From Bradysia coprophila (Eukaryota; Arthropoda; Insecta; Diptera; Sciaridae), in the NCBI RefSeq assembly GCF_014529535.1, contig NW_023503493.1, forward strand, positions 22,963,334-23,027,333: 64,000 nt of DNA, in the 5' to 3' direction. Every line of letters starts with the position of its first letter. Within the stretch, counting starts at the first letter, position 1. Both the position numbers and the translations under genes were made by a program. The notes beneath the pieces are model-generated. The model was not told where the DNA came from, did not search any database, and worked only from the letters and a program-made list of their open reading frames with translations. Positions 33,410 through 44,202 of the stretch are shown here, piece after piece.

Positions 33410-36400
33410 TTACAATTTCAAAAATAGAGTGACTGGACAGTGGTCACTGCCCAGCACTGTCGATCGAATCGAGTTATCGACGACGTTCGTCATCAGTTTT
33501 TCAGATACAATGAAATAGTCCAATCTCCTAGAATATGCAAAAACAGAAATTAATTTTTCGGTGACCACAGCCAGTGAAAACTTAAGCAACTTACCAGCCA
33601 ATATTTTTAGACCTAGCGTTCGCTAGGTATGTCCAGAATGTGTAGGCTTTTGCTTGGTTTGGATAAATCTCGCGGTATGTGTCGACAAAGCCTTTGCTCA
33701 ACAAATTCGTAAAACTATTTCTTTCCTCCAGCGTGAAGCCAGCACTTTTTTTATTTGATGTCGGGTTGGCCAGATCTGATCAAAAGAAATCCTATCGATC
33801 AAAAGGAATTTGTTTCTCGCAATTTACAAAACAGCGTTACCAATTTCATGATGAGCCACGTTCATGTCCCCGCATATTATCACGGGTTTCTTTCCGTTTA
33901 ATGATTCCACATAATCTTGAAACTTTGCGTCCCAGGTCAGTCTCCTTTGCAAATTGATCAATTTTCGACCGGCATTAGGAACGTAAACGCACACTAAATA
34001 GAATTTTGTGTATTCGGCAGTAATTAACCGCGCTTCCTGGTCCATTTCCGGGTCATCGAATCCGAATTTCACATCGTATGGCATTATCTGTAAGGTAAAA
34101 CATTTATTTGAAATTGGATGGCTTGGTTGATGTTGTGTTCAGTACTTTAGAAAAGAGTGAAACGCCAGCTTGGCCTCCCTTCTCGCCTCGCCAATACTTG
34201 TGGTAACCCTTAATTTCATTGATCTCAGTCGGTACTTGCTCCTCCATGCATTTTGTCTCCTACAATTTTTCGTTCGGAAAACTAGAATTTTTGAGCACAG
34301 GCTCAATCGTAAAGTTTCCTTACTTGAAGGCAAATGATGTCAGAATTTTCTGCTTTTAAATATTCCAAGCAGTTTTTCTTGACAGCAGCACGAAGCCCAG
34401 CTACGTTCCAAGTTGTTATTTTCGTATTCCATTCGGTATTTGGCGATTGTAGGACGTCGACAGATGTTTCAGATGTTGACGCTGTTTTACTTCGTTTTGG
34501 AACTATATTTTGTTGTGGCTCTGCCTGTTTTCGTTTTTTGCCTTTAAGTGTAGGCTGTGAGCTTGGTTGATCTGTAATAAAATTTGTCATTTTTGAGTTC
34601 ATTTGAATTTGTATGAAATTGGAAAATGAAAAATGTATGTGTCTACTCAGACTTCTTGGTGAATCATTGCAATACAAAGCTTCAGAATTTCGCAAGTGAG
34701 TGCCAGTGTCCAACAGTCCGTTTCGATAGAAACAACATCATGAACTGGTCGAGGAAGCAACAAAATCACGAAAACTAACGGAAATGTTCGGAAACTCACA
34801 GAAAATTGCGGAAAGACGGAAACCATCTTTGATAAACAGGAGCTTTACAGGAATTCTTTTAGCAAATATTTTTTGATTCAAAATCAGTCACGAATGTGCG
34901 CAGAAGTTCGATAATTTTGAAGAAAAACCGAAACCAGTACGGGTTTATTATTAGAAATTTAAGTCGGAAAATTCGGAAAAATTCCGAAATATTCTGAAAA
35001 GTTCCTATTCCTAAGAATATTTCCCGAATTTTGTCAGAATTATTTGGACCTGTTTCGAATTTTCCCAGTCATGTTTCCAACAATAACCGTACCTAGACTC
35101 GTTTTCTTATTTTGCATAAAATTGCATGAAATATCAGGTTTTCCCGAACGATATATCGTGCGGGAAAAAATTTCATTTCTTTACGATTTATCGTGTGAGA
35201 ACGGTTTTGAATGAATTTTTCCATGACTATTCGATTGAACAAATTTAATATGGTGAATATGAAGTGTCTATATTTTCAAGTAAATTGATGTATTTTGCCT
35301 ATTTCAGTTGTCCGGTGCACAAAACGTTGTTGGTACCTCGACTAGAAATGGATTTTTTCAGCACACGTCCTAATTTTCCTGGTTCTGAAAAAATCGTCAT
35401 TTCCTGTCTTGGTACGAAAAATACCATTGTTGGTACTGGACAAAGTAATTCGTAAAGGATAGCTCGGTGACCCCTTTATAATGACACCTTACCGACTTTA
35501 GAGCGGCTACATTGAATCGATTATTTCGATATTAAAATTAATCGGGATTCCCTTAAAACATGTAAACTCAATTTATCGTCACCGAAATCCCAAATGAAAA
35601 TTGCCTACGTATGGGCTCCGGTACGGTTCTAAGAGATTGGAAAATGAAAACTTCCACTGTTATTAGAGCTCGAATATCACTATGAATGAAAAGAATTGGT
35701 GACAGTGTCTTGTTTTTCCAAAACAAGTGTGGTCAGCATGGATCAGAAATCTTGCATGTGTTTTCCAATATATTTCTCCCCTACAATTTGACACAAAATT
35801 GGTCCCTCTAATTTAGTCTCAAAATACATGCTAGGCTGCTACGCAAGATTTCTGACCCACAGTTGTCAGATCGTTTAAGTAGTTACTTCGTTCTGATGTT
35901 TTATGTTGCCAAATTGATGCAAATTAAACGAAATAAATTTTAGGAACGTTTTGTGAAACAAGAATTTTATTCAAATTTTTCAAAAAGTAAACAAAGCAAA
36001 AGTAAAAATGCCCAAAGTTACACACAGTTTGTTTACACGCACTAACAGAGTTCATGTAATTATTATTTTTTCGGAATGTGTCACAAGTTGTCACTCAATA
36101 TTGGTAAAACATACGTGAATTGACACGGCATATTTTAAATACAAAAAACAAAACAAAAATCTGCACCGGAAGGTAAGAGTATTCATTCATCAGTTGTATC
36201 AGTGGTCAGTGGGTCGACTGAGTAAAAGAAAAATTTTGAAATAGAAAAAAAAAGATCGAACCGAAAAACCATCACAATGTAATGGTGCACAATCATAAAT
36301 TACCTTTGGCAGTAGGTTTCTTCGGCCGTCCTTTGGTGGCTTTACTTGATGTCTCAGCACTCTCATCATCGTCCACCACATCGTTGGATTCCTTCACACC

Positions 36401-37309
36401 TTTCTTGCCTTTGGTTGTCTTTGCTGACTTGGATTTAGCGGGTGCCTCGCCCGGGCTATCACTTTCAACTTTCGCATCATTTGACTCTTCCTTGTCTGCT
36501 TTCTTGCCTCTGGAATTCTTCGATGCAACTGGTTTGTCTTGACTATCACTGGCACTTTCCGATTCAATTGCTTTCTTGCCTCTTGCCGGTTTTGATGCAG
36601 GCGGCTTAGATACGACTGGTGGTTCAGGCGCTTCACCTAGACTGTCAGTCTTAACTTCCTCTGCAGCTGGCGCAGCCTTTTTGCCTTTTCCCGGCTTTGA
36701 TGTAACTGGCTTAGATACCACTGGTTCAATGTTCGCATCTTGATTATCGGTCGTCGTTTCCGCTGAAGCTGGCATAGCCTTTTTGCCTCTTTTGGTTGGA
36801 ACGTCTTCGGACTTCGACGAACCTTCACCATTTGTAGTTTGTTCGACTGCATCTTTTCCCTTTCCCCGTGTTGGAGCTTTCGGGCCCTTCTGAGCTTTTT
36901 TGTCACTGAAATCGTCGACATCAGCATTGTCACTTCCTTCATCAGCCTTCTTTTTACGCGCATTTGCTTTCTTCGAATTTGCAGTCACTTTGTCCGCAGC
37001 AGGTACATCCAATTGTTGTCGAGATTCTGGCATCACCTCGTCGTGTTCATCTCCATTTTGTTCGTCCGGCTCACTAATGGGATCGGCGACCTTCTTTTTG
37101 CCCGACTTTTTTGTTGGCTCGTCAACGTTGGAATTTCCGTTGACTTTCTTCTTCTTTTTATCCTTCGGCTCGGCTTTATCGGATGTCGGACTTCTTTTAT
37201 TAGTCGGAATCTCTTTGTAAGAGACAGGTTTCAAATTTCGAGTCGGTCGACCATTAGCTTTGACCTCACCTTCAGTTGTTTCCATTACGGGTTTGGATTT
37301 CGTAGACAT
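33410..37309 (-). CDS. Rrp1: Rrp1: AP endonuclease (exonuclease III / APE1 family) with long charged N-terminal region, 637 residues
   Basis: It cleaves DNA 5' of abasic sites in base excision repair in the nucleus; the Drosophila protein also has strand-transfer activity linked to its N-terminal region. Six exons with matching phases: 36304-37309, 34324-34571, 34146-34259, 33841-34087, 33595-33775 and 33410-33527 (1,914 nt). Exon 1 encodes about 335 residues rich in Lys, Ser, Glu and Ala with a recurring S/TKxxRGKKA unit, as in fly Rrp1 (679 residues). The catalytic part keeps the APE1 residues: Asn in TWNVAGLR, Glu in CLQETKC, Asp and Asn in CGDMNVAH, the WRLDYF motif, and Asp-His in LGSDHCP. 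Intron 1 is 1.7 kb (34572-36303) and holds a palindromic repeat. The first exon is joined on the evidence of strand, splice phase and the fly gene's architecture. Confidence 0.9.
35308..35443. repeat. Palindromic element in Rrp1 intron 1
   Basis: TTGTCC at one end and GGACAA at the other. Internal arms include GGATTTTTTCAG and CTGAAAAAATCG around the centre. About 136 bp, non-coding and MITE-like. Confidence 0.55.
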
Positions 37310-38333
37310 ACTAGACGGAAAAAAGAAAATTGAATGAAAACGGTTTTTTTTTAATTGAGGTTAAATTGTTCAACAATATGTAGTGAGTACACCACGCGCG
37401 TTTCTATGTCCATCAGGAAGACAAAAGAGTACATTTTTGAATAGATTTCGTACTGGTAACGGTACTTACAAATTCAAATGAAAAATATTCCGACGAAAAC
37501 AAGTGAAACAATCCGCGCATGATACTTCAGCGAAAATTGTAAGAAAATAATTTAGAAATTCTTGACAAAAAATGCAAACATCAAATTAATGAAGAAAAAA
37601 AAATCCGATGCTGAACGCTTTACATACAAAAATCTTCAAGGTTGTAATGGAAACTCGACGACGTCGGAAAGTAAAATCAAATTTCTTTATCTTTTGTTAG
37701 TTTAAATAAATATCTGACATATAATAAGAATCATGGCGCTCCCAATAACAAAAAATTATTTACCTGAGAACGAAGCAACAAATCGTGAATCAGAAATTAA
37801 AACTACCAGCACAGGACGTCTTTCCGTTAGAAAATTTTATTCAGATCTGATGTGATGTTTCTGGATAAAGGAAACGAATGGTTTTTTGGCGCTGCTTTCA
37901 AGAACACGAAATGTTCGAATATCGAATTTTTTGCTGTCACTTGCAATGCAATTCTACTACGTTTCTTTTGAATTTTGATATTCTTTATAGTTTGAGCAGA
38001 AAATGTTGTTGAATAAACCGGCGACTTTATGTTGATAAAAATAGAATAAACGCACCGGTCAAATTTTAGTCGCAATATTCGAGACACATAAGTATTTGTA
38101 TTATTGGATTGCAATGAAATTCACATAAAAAAAAACAAACGAGCGGCTTATGGGAGTAAAACTGTCACCGGATAGTATGACAAACAAACGTAAGGAAGTT
38201 GGATGCGTTTGAATTTCGAACAGCAAAGTTTGAAATGTGTTCAATTAGTTTTTTAGTTTTCAAAATTCAATTATCGAACAACGTCTCAGAATATTTATAA
38301 GAACAGGCACAGCTCTGCTCCTAGTATGAATAT
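37310..38333. other. Rrp1 upstream region, no gene seen
   Basis: AT-rich 1-kb stretch with the Rrp1 promoter and 5' UTR. I see no exon or defined repeat. Confidence 0.45.
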
Positions 38334-38639
38334 AAACAAGGCATCAGAACAGTCGGAGCGTTTGCTGCGACTTAGCCCCGTACAACCCGTAATCCTATTT
38401 CGTCCGTAACCATAATACGTCCGTAGCCGTAATACGCCCGGAACCCTAATACGTCTACAACCCTCTAATGCGTCTGTTACCAAAATGCAAGTCAAGTTGG
38501 GCATGGTCAAATTTACTGAAAGTGTTCATTTTTAAAATTGCGCATAGCGCAATTACGAAAGCCCGTACGAAGTACCTCTCAAATAAAACCAACAATTTAC
38601 GGTATTATTTTAGAAACCCAAAATTTTTTGCAAACTTTC

Positions 38640-39760
38640 TATTGGTTATTCAATTATCTCTCAAATGAAACAAAAACTAGCTAAATCGGATGAGATTTAC
38701 TCGATTTATGTGCAAAAAACACTTAGGGCCGAGTAGCGGCCTAAGTCCAAGGGCCCAAACTTGAAACTTTTTTCGCCACGTTCTTTTCGGTATTCAATTA
38801 CCTTCCATAAAAAACTAAATCTAGCAAAATCGGATGAGATTTACTCGATTTATGTGCAAAAAACACTTAGGGCCAAGTGGCGGCCTTAGTCCAAGGGCCA
38901 GAATTTGAAACTTTTTTTGCCATCATTCTATTCGGCATTCAATTATCTCTCAAATGAAACAAAAACTACCAAAATCGGATGAGATTTACTCGATTTATGT
39001 GCAAAAAACACTTAGGGCCGAGTACCGGCCTTAGTCCAAGGGCCCAAATTTGAAACTTTTTTCGCCACGTTCTTTTCGGTATTCAATTACCTTCCATAAA
39101 AAACTAAATCTAGCAAAATCGGATGAGATTTACTCGATTTATGTGCAAAAAACACTTAGGGCCAAGTAGCGGCCTTAGTCCAAGGGCCAGAATTTGAAAC
39201 TTTTTTTGCCATCATTCTATTCGGCATTCAATTATCTCTCAAATGAAACAAAAACTACCAAAATCGGATGAGATTTACTCGATTTATGTGCAAAAAACAC
39301 TTAGGGCCGAGTACCGGCCTTAGTCCAAGGGCCCAAATTTGAAACTTTTTTCGCCACGTTCTTTTCGGTATTCAATTACCTTCCATAAAAAACTAAATCT
39401 AGCAAAATCGGATGAGATTTACTCGATTTATGTGCAAAAAACACTTAGGGCCAAGTAGCGGCCTTAGTGCAAGGGCCAGAATTTGAAACTTTTTTTGCCA
39501 TCATTCTATTCGGCATTCAATTATCTCTCAATTAAAACAAAATCTAGCAAAATCGGATGAGATTTACTCGATTTATGTGCAAAAAACACTTAGGACCGAG
39601 TAGCGGCCTTAGTCCAAGGGCCCAAATTTGAAACTTTTTTCGACACGTTCTTTTCGGTATTCAATTACCTTCCATAAAAAACTAAATCTGGCAAAATCGG
39701 ATGAGATTTACTCGATTTATGTGGAAAAAACACTTAGGGCCGAGTAACGACCTTTGAGCC
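38640..39760 (+). repeat. Tandem array, eight units of about 144 bp in a dimeric pattern
   Basis: Each unit contains AAATCGGATGAGATTTACTC, then TTATGTGCAAAAAACACTTA and CCAAGGGCC. Starts of the shared core are near 38683, 38827, 38973, 39115, 39260, 39404, 39549 and 39694. Two unit types alternate (one with CTTCCATAAAAAACTAAAT, one with CTCAAATGAAACAAAAACT), so the higher-order period is about 288 bp. Confidence 0.9.
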
Positions 39761-39829
39761 CTCCCAACAAGCTCGCGTTGCATCCTACACAAAAACAATG
39801 TTCAGCAACGGACGGACGGACATTTTTAG

Positions 39830-39949
39830 CCCCGTACGAAGTACTGGGGGCTTATAAGATTAATATGCCGTTTGTAACACGTCGAATTGGAAGCAGACAG
39901 TAAGGGCATAGCATTTGGTTATGTTCATAGATGACGAATCCGCAATAAA
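39830..39949 (+). repeat. Segment inverted at 41249-41372
   Basis: About 120 bp from AGCCCCGTACGAAGTACTGG to TGACGAATCCGCAATAAAAA. A near-identical reverse complement lies at 41249-41372, directly outside the right arm. Confidence 0.8.
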
Positions 39950-39952
39950 AAA

Positions 39953-39982
39953 AATGTCCGTCCGTCCGTCCGTCCGTCCGTG
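39953..39982 (+). repeat. (GTCC)n microsatellite
   Basis: About six uninterrupted GTCC units at the centre of the composite element; the same motif is expanded at 56411-56530. Confidence 0.9.
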
Positions 39983-40261
39983 ACCCCTCTAGCTAGAGTA
40001 AATCACAACCTTTTTTCAAAATTCTTTTTTTCCCCGATTGGTATCGACAAAAGTAAGGTCAAGTTCGAAAATGGGCATGGTAGGGTCGGCCCCTCCAGAG
40101 CTAGGGCCCTATAGGTGTTTTTCAGTCTTTCGACGATATCTACCGAAATACGCACGCAATAGCTGCTTGTGATATATCAAATGAAAGGTATTGACGAGTA
40201 GAACAAAGTTGCTGAACATTGTTTTTGGGTAAGATGCCACGTGGGCTTGTTGGGAGGGCTC

Positions 40262-40935
40262 AAAGGTCGTTCCTCGGCCCTAAGTGTTTTTTGCACATAA
40301 ATCGAGTAAATCTCATCCGCCTTTGCTAGTTTTAGTTTTTTATGGAAGGTAATTGAATACCGAAAAGAACGTGACGAAAAAAAATTTAAATTAGGGCCCT
40401 TGGACTAGGGCCGCTACTCGGCCCTAAGTGTTTTTGCACATAAATCGAGTAAATCTCATCCGATTTTGCTAGTTTTTGTTTCATTTGAGAGATAATTGAA
40501 TGTCGAATAGAATGATGGCAAAAAAAGTTTCAAATTTGGGCCCTTGCACTAAGGCCGCTACTCGGCCCTAAGTGCTTTTTGCACATAAATCGAGTAAATC
40601 TCAACCGATTTTGCTAGTTTTTGTTTCATTTGAGAGATAATTGAATGCCGAATAGAATGATGGCGAAAAAAGTTTCAAATTTGGGCCCTTGGACTAAGGC
40701 CGCTACTCGGCCCTAAGTGTTTTTTGCACATAAATCGAGTAAATCTCATCCGATTTTGCTAGTTTTTGTTTCATTTGAGAGATAATTGAATGCCGAATAG
40801 AATGATGGCAAAAAAAGTTTCAAATTTGGGCCCTTGCACTAAGGCCGCTACTCGGCCCTAAGTGCTTTTTGCACATAAATCGAGTAAATCTCAACCGATT
40901 TTGCTAGTTTTTGTTTCATTTGAGAGGTAATTGAA
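40262..40935 (-). repeat. Tandem array in the right arm, five inverted units
   Basis: Reverse complement of the left array. Cores TAAATCTCATCCG (or TCAACCG) recur about every 145 bp. Confidence 0.9.
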
Positions 40936-41248
40936 TACCCAATGGAAAGTTGGCAAAAAATTTTGGGTTTCTAAAATAATGTCGTAAATTGTTGGTTTTA
41001 TTTGAAAGGTACTTCGTACGGGCTTTCGTAATTGCGCTATGCGCAATTTTAAAAATGAACAGTTTGAGTAAATTTGACAATGCCCAACTTGACTTGCATT
41101 TTGGTAACAGACGCATTAGAGGGTTGTAGACGTATTAGGGTTCCGGGCTTATTAGGGCTACGGACGTATTATGGTTGCGGACGAAATAGGATTACGGGTT
41201 GTACGGGGCTAAGTCGCAGCAAACGCTCCGACTGTTCTGATGCCTTGT

Positions 41249-41372
41249 TTTTATTGCGAATTCGTCATCTATGAACATAACCAAATGCTTTGCCCTTACC
41301 GTCTGCTTCCAATTCGACGTGTTACAAACGGCATATTAATCTTATAAGCCCCCAGTACTTCGTACGGGGCTA
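41249..41372 (-). repeat. Inverted copy of 39830-39949
   Basis: Runs from TTTTTATTGCGAATTCGTCA to AGTACTTCGTACGGGGCT. It abuts the right outer end of the composite repeat; no such copy is next to the left outer end. Confidence 0.8.
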
Positions 41373-41426
41373 AAAATATTTGGAGGCCTTAGTATGGTTT
41401 CCACTCAACAAAAAGTGATCCGTGTA

Positions 41427-41572
41427 AGGGGCCATTCAAATAGTGCGCACGCACTTAAGGGGGGAGGGGGGTCTGAAATTGGAACTTTTTATATGGAAAA
41501 TCGCGTGCGAAACGGGGGGGAGGGGGTCAAAAAATGACCGCACACATCGTGCGCACTTTATGAATGGTCCCT
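41427..41572. repeat. Hairpin element with G-rich interior
   Basis: Arms AGGGGCCATTCAAATAGTGC / GTGCGCACTTTATGAATGGT. The interior has two G-rich runs (GGGGGGAGGGGGG and CGGGGGGGAGGGGG) on the plus strand. Confidence 0.65.
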
Positions 41573-43265
41573 AAGAGCCGTGAGAGAGCGAGCTGTTAAA
41601 CGTAAACAGAGCAAAAAATGAAAAAAAAAAAATTGTCTTCCACACGGCGTACTTTTTGGTACATAGAAAATTTCCATTGGAAATCAAGCATTATGCAATC
41701 AAAATCTCTTTCGTAAAAAGAGGTGTGAAAAAAAAATCACAATACATGCAGTACACCCTGCCATGTTTGAAATTTTGGAGGCCTTTTCCAATACTCTCTC
41801 TAGCAAAAAAACTCTCAGCTATCTGTGTCAAATTCACACATTATTTCTTTGTATTCTAAAAACACTATTCTACATTTTGACTGACTACGCCACTTCCAAA
41901 GGCTACTAGTCTGCATCCCGTGGTACTTCGTGCCATGTCGCATCCTAGCAAGCTAGTCCGGTTAAACACATATTAGAGACAAACACCTATTCGAAAGCAA
42001 CTCTTCATCTGCTTAACAGCCAAATCACGGTGAGCTTAAAAATTTTTTTATTCGACCTCTCGTGGACATGAAATGTTTTTAGTGGTTTTTGTAGAGGGCG
42101 GCACCACGAGTAAGAATAAGATAACAAGAAAATATTTCGATGGGAAAATTTTTAATTTCATTGATTTTTCGTTTTTTTCGAACCTGCGGGAAGCTTTGAA
42201 GACTGTTTGGACCTTACTGGCGACTTGTTTGATCATAAAAATATAGTTACTGTTTAGCCTGAGGTCTAAGCTTTACAGCGATACCAATCATGACTTTCAT
42301 GACTACTATCTTCGCATTGTTTTAGATAGACGAACTTCGAAAAAGTGAACTAGCAGCTAACATTGCTTCAAAAAATGTTTTTTCATCAAAAATTGCACAT
42401 GCATCAAATTCTTTGAGTAGCGATACTGAGCATCAAATTTTCATTCCAAAACCACATTCATCGAAACACTACCCATGCAAGTTTGGTAATATTGGAAAGC
42501 TAAGACCAGTATCAGTTGGGGAAAACAGTTTTTTTTATTTTTCTGTTGCTTCTCGGATGCATGGGAACCGTTAGAAGTTCGCTGAAATTATCCATTGTTC
42601 ACCCATACTTTCAACTGCTCATAACTCAGTGTGGATAAATTTTAAACCCAACAAGACCCAATCTGCCCCGAAAGTACATGCAATTACCGTTCTAATGACA
42701 CCCCACACGACCTTGTACGTTTCGTGGCCTACGAGAAATTTTCATAAGAAAAGTGCATGTTTTAGGTTTTTGATCACCTCTCACTAGCCACACAAGCTTG
42801 GACGAATTTTTTTGAAAGTGGTTTTGGCTTCTCGGGACCAATACCTATCTAGGAACATATCAAAAAATCCACTAGAAAATGTGTCCGATTTCGGCAGGCT
42901 ATTTTTCAAAAGAATCCCTCTTTGGAATGCTCATGTGAATATTTATCCACGGTAAAAACGTTTTTATACCAAAATGCGAATGCGATTTTTCCAATATTTA
43001 ATTCTAAGCGATTCAAGGTGGATAAGTGGTGAAGTAGTCCACGAACATCAGCAACTTTAATCAACAAAGTTGCTCCACAACTATGCGGACCTTTTGATAA
43101 ATGAAAATATTTCAAAACTTTCACATAAATCAATTTTTTCATATTTTTCCTTTAAAGATTAAGAACCAAGATCAAGTCTTCCAATACGCCATCTTTCGTG
43201 AAAATACGGCACCATCCCGATTTTAATAACTCGTCGCCATTATTTCGTATCCATTGTTGTCAATT
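41573..43265. other. Intergenic, unassigned sequence
   Basis: 1.7 kb of moderately AT-rich DNA without a recognised gene or clear internal repeat. It may be old repeat sequence, since it leads up to a LINE 3' end, but I cannot classify it. Confidence 0.35.
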
Positions 43266-43400
43266 GAAATTAAGAATATTGCAGGTACAAACTGGCAGCA
43301 AATGGCAATGGATCGTACGAAATGGAAAGAAGTTGGAGAGGCCTACATCCAGCAGTGGATAGAAACAGGCTGAAAAAGAAGAAGAAGAAGAAGAAGAATT
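43266..43400 (+). mobile_element. LINE 3' fragment with GAA-repeat tail
   Basis: An open frame ends NWQQMAMDRTKWKEVGEAY then IQQWIETG and TGA at 43371-43373. This is the typical C-terminus of an insect non-LTR retrotransposon ORF2, followed at once by AAAAAGAAGAAGAAG as a simple-repeat tail. The copy is severely 5'-truncated, as LINE insertions usually are. Reverse transcriptase motifs are not present in the retained part. Confidence 0.7.
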
Positions 43401-44202
43401 GTTTTCAGCTGCAAGTAAAAAAGGAGGATCTGGTAGTATACCTCTATGATCTGGAATGAAGATCAGTAACCAACAAAACTCAAACTTCAGTAATGTCTTT
43501 TCCATTGCTTTATTTTTGCCTTTTACATATTTTTCTTTGTTTTTTGAAATATATTTACAAATAAGACTTGAAGTAAAACGTAGATGTAAATGTGTGCAAC
43601 GCGTGCAACTTATACAAAAATTTGTATTTAAAAAAAAATCGATCGAACATTTTTGAATCGATCCAAGATCAAGTAGTGTCCTTCAAGTGTTTCAATAAAA
43701 TATGGTAAAATCGAATTCTGAACACAAATTCTCAGCAATGGCTTTTTCTATAGTTCGAAAACTGTTTTTTCTCTTTCTTAGTTCCTTCGTCTAAATTTAA
43801 TTTAAAATTAATTAGGAAATTGACTAAAAGATTTTTAAAAATAATTTTTATTTTTTAGATTTTCCGGAAGAAAATAGAAATTTGTACAAAACATTTAATT
43901 GTAAAGCTTTAGCAAACAAAAAGAAAAAAAAATACCGAGTTAGAGATTCACTTCCTGCTTGATAGTTTAACCACAGAACATTTTTATTTAAAGAAGTTGT
44001 CACTGGTAATAGAATTAAATTTTTTAATTTTTACGGAAAATTCAATGAATTAAGAAAATGAAATTTTCACTTTGACTGTAAAACGTACAATTATTCTCAT
44101 CACTAAATCCACAATCTTTTCTTTTATGTTACAAATTTAAGAGAACGATAGACGAGACTTTAAATTGATAAAATTTACTCATTCCACAAAATGATAAATC
44201 TT

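Larger units (their letters stand above)
38334..41250. mobile_element. Large composite inverted repeat, 2.9 kb, with tandem arrays in both arms
   Basis: Outer ends AAACAAGGCATCAGAACAGT and its complement. Going inward, each arm has a stretch with GTACAACCCGTAATCCTA, then GCGCATAGCGCAATT and CCCGTACGAAGTACCT, then a tandem array, then CTTTGAGCCCTCCCAACAAG and ACAATGTTCAGCAAC. The centre (about 39810-40201) is unique within the element and holds a GTCC microsatellite. The left arm carries eight array units, the right five. No transposase frame is visible. The family is unknown to me. Confidence 0.75.

Noticed and set aside
34740-35060. Possible coding repeat in the Rrp1 intron with CGGAAA motifs
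   Set aside because: The repeats are short, irregular and interrupted; I see no frame and treat it as simple sequence.
36394-37333. Several long open frames overlapping the Rrp1 first exon on both strands
   Set aside because: They are out-of-frame or antisense readings of a low-complexity, Lys-rich coding exon.
38295-41274. Paired short open frames in the composite repeat
   Set aside because: They mirror each other because of the inverted arms and have no known domain.
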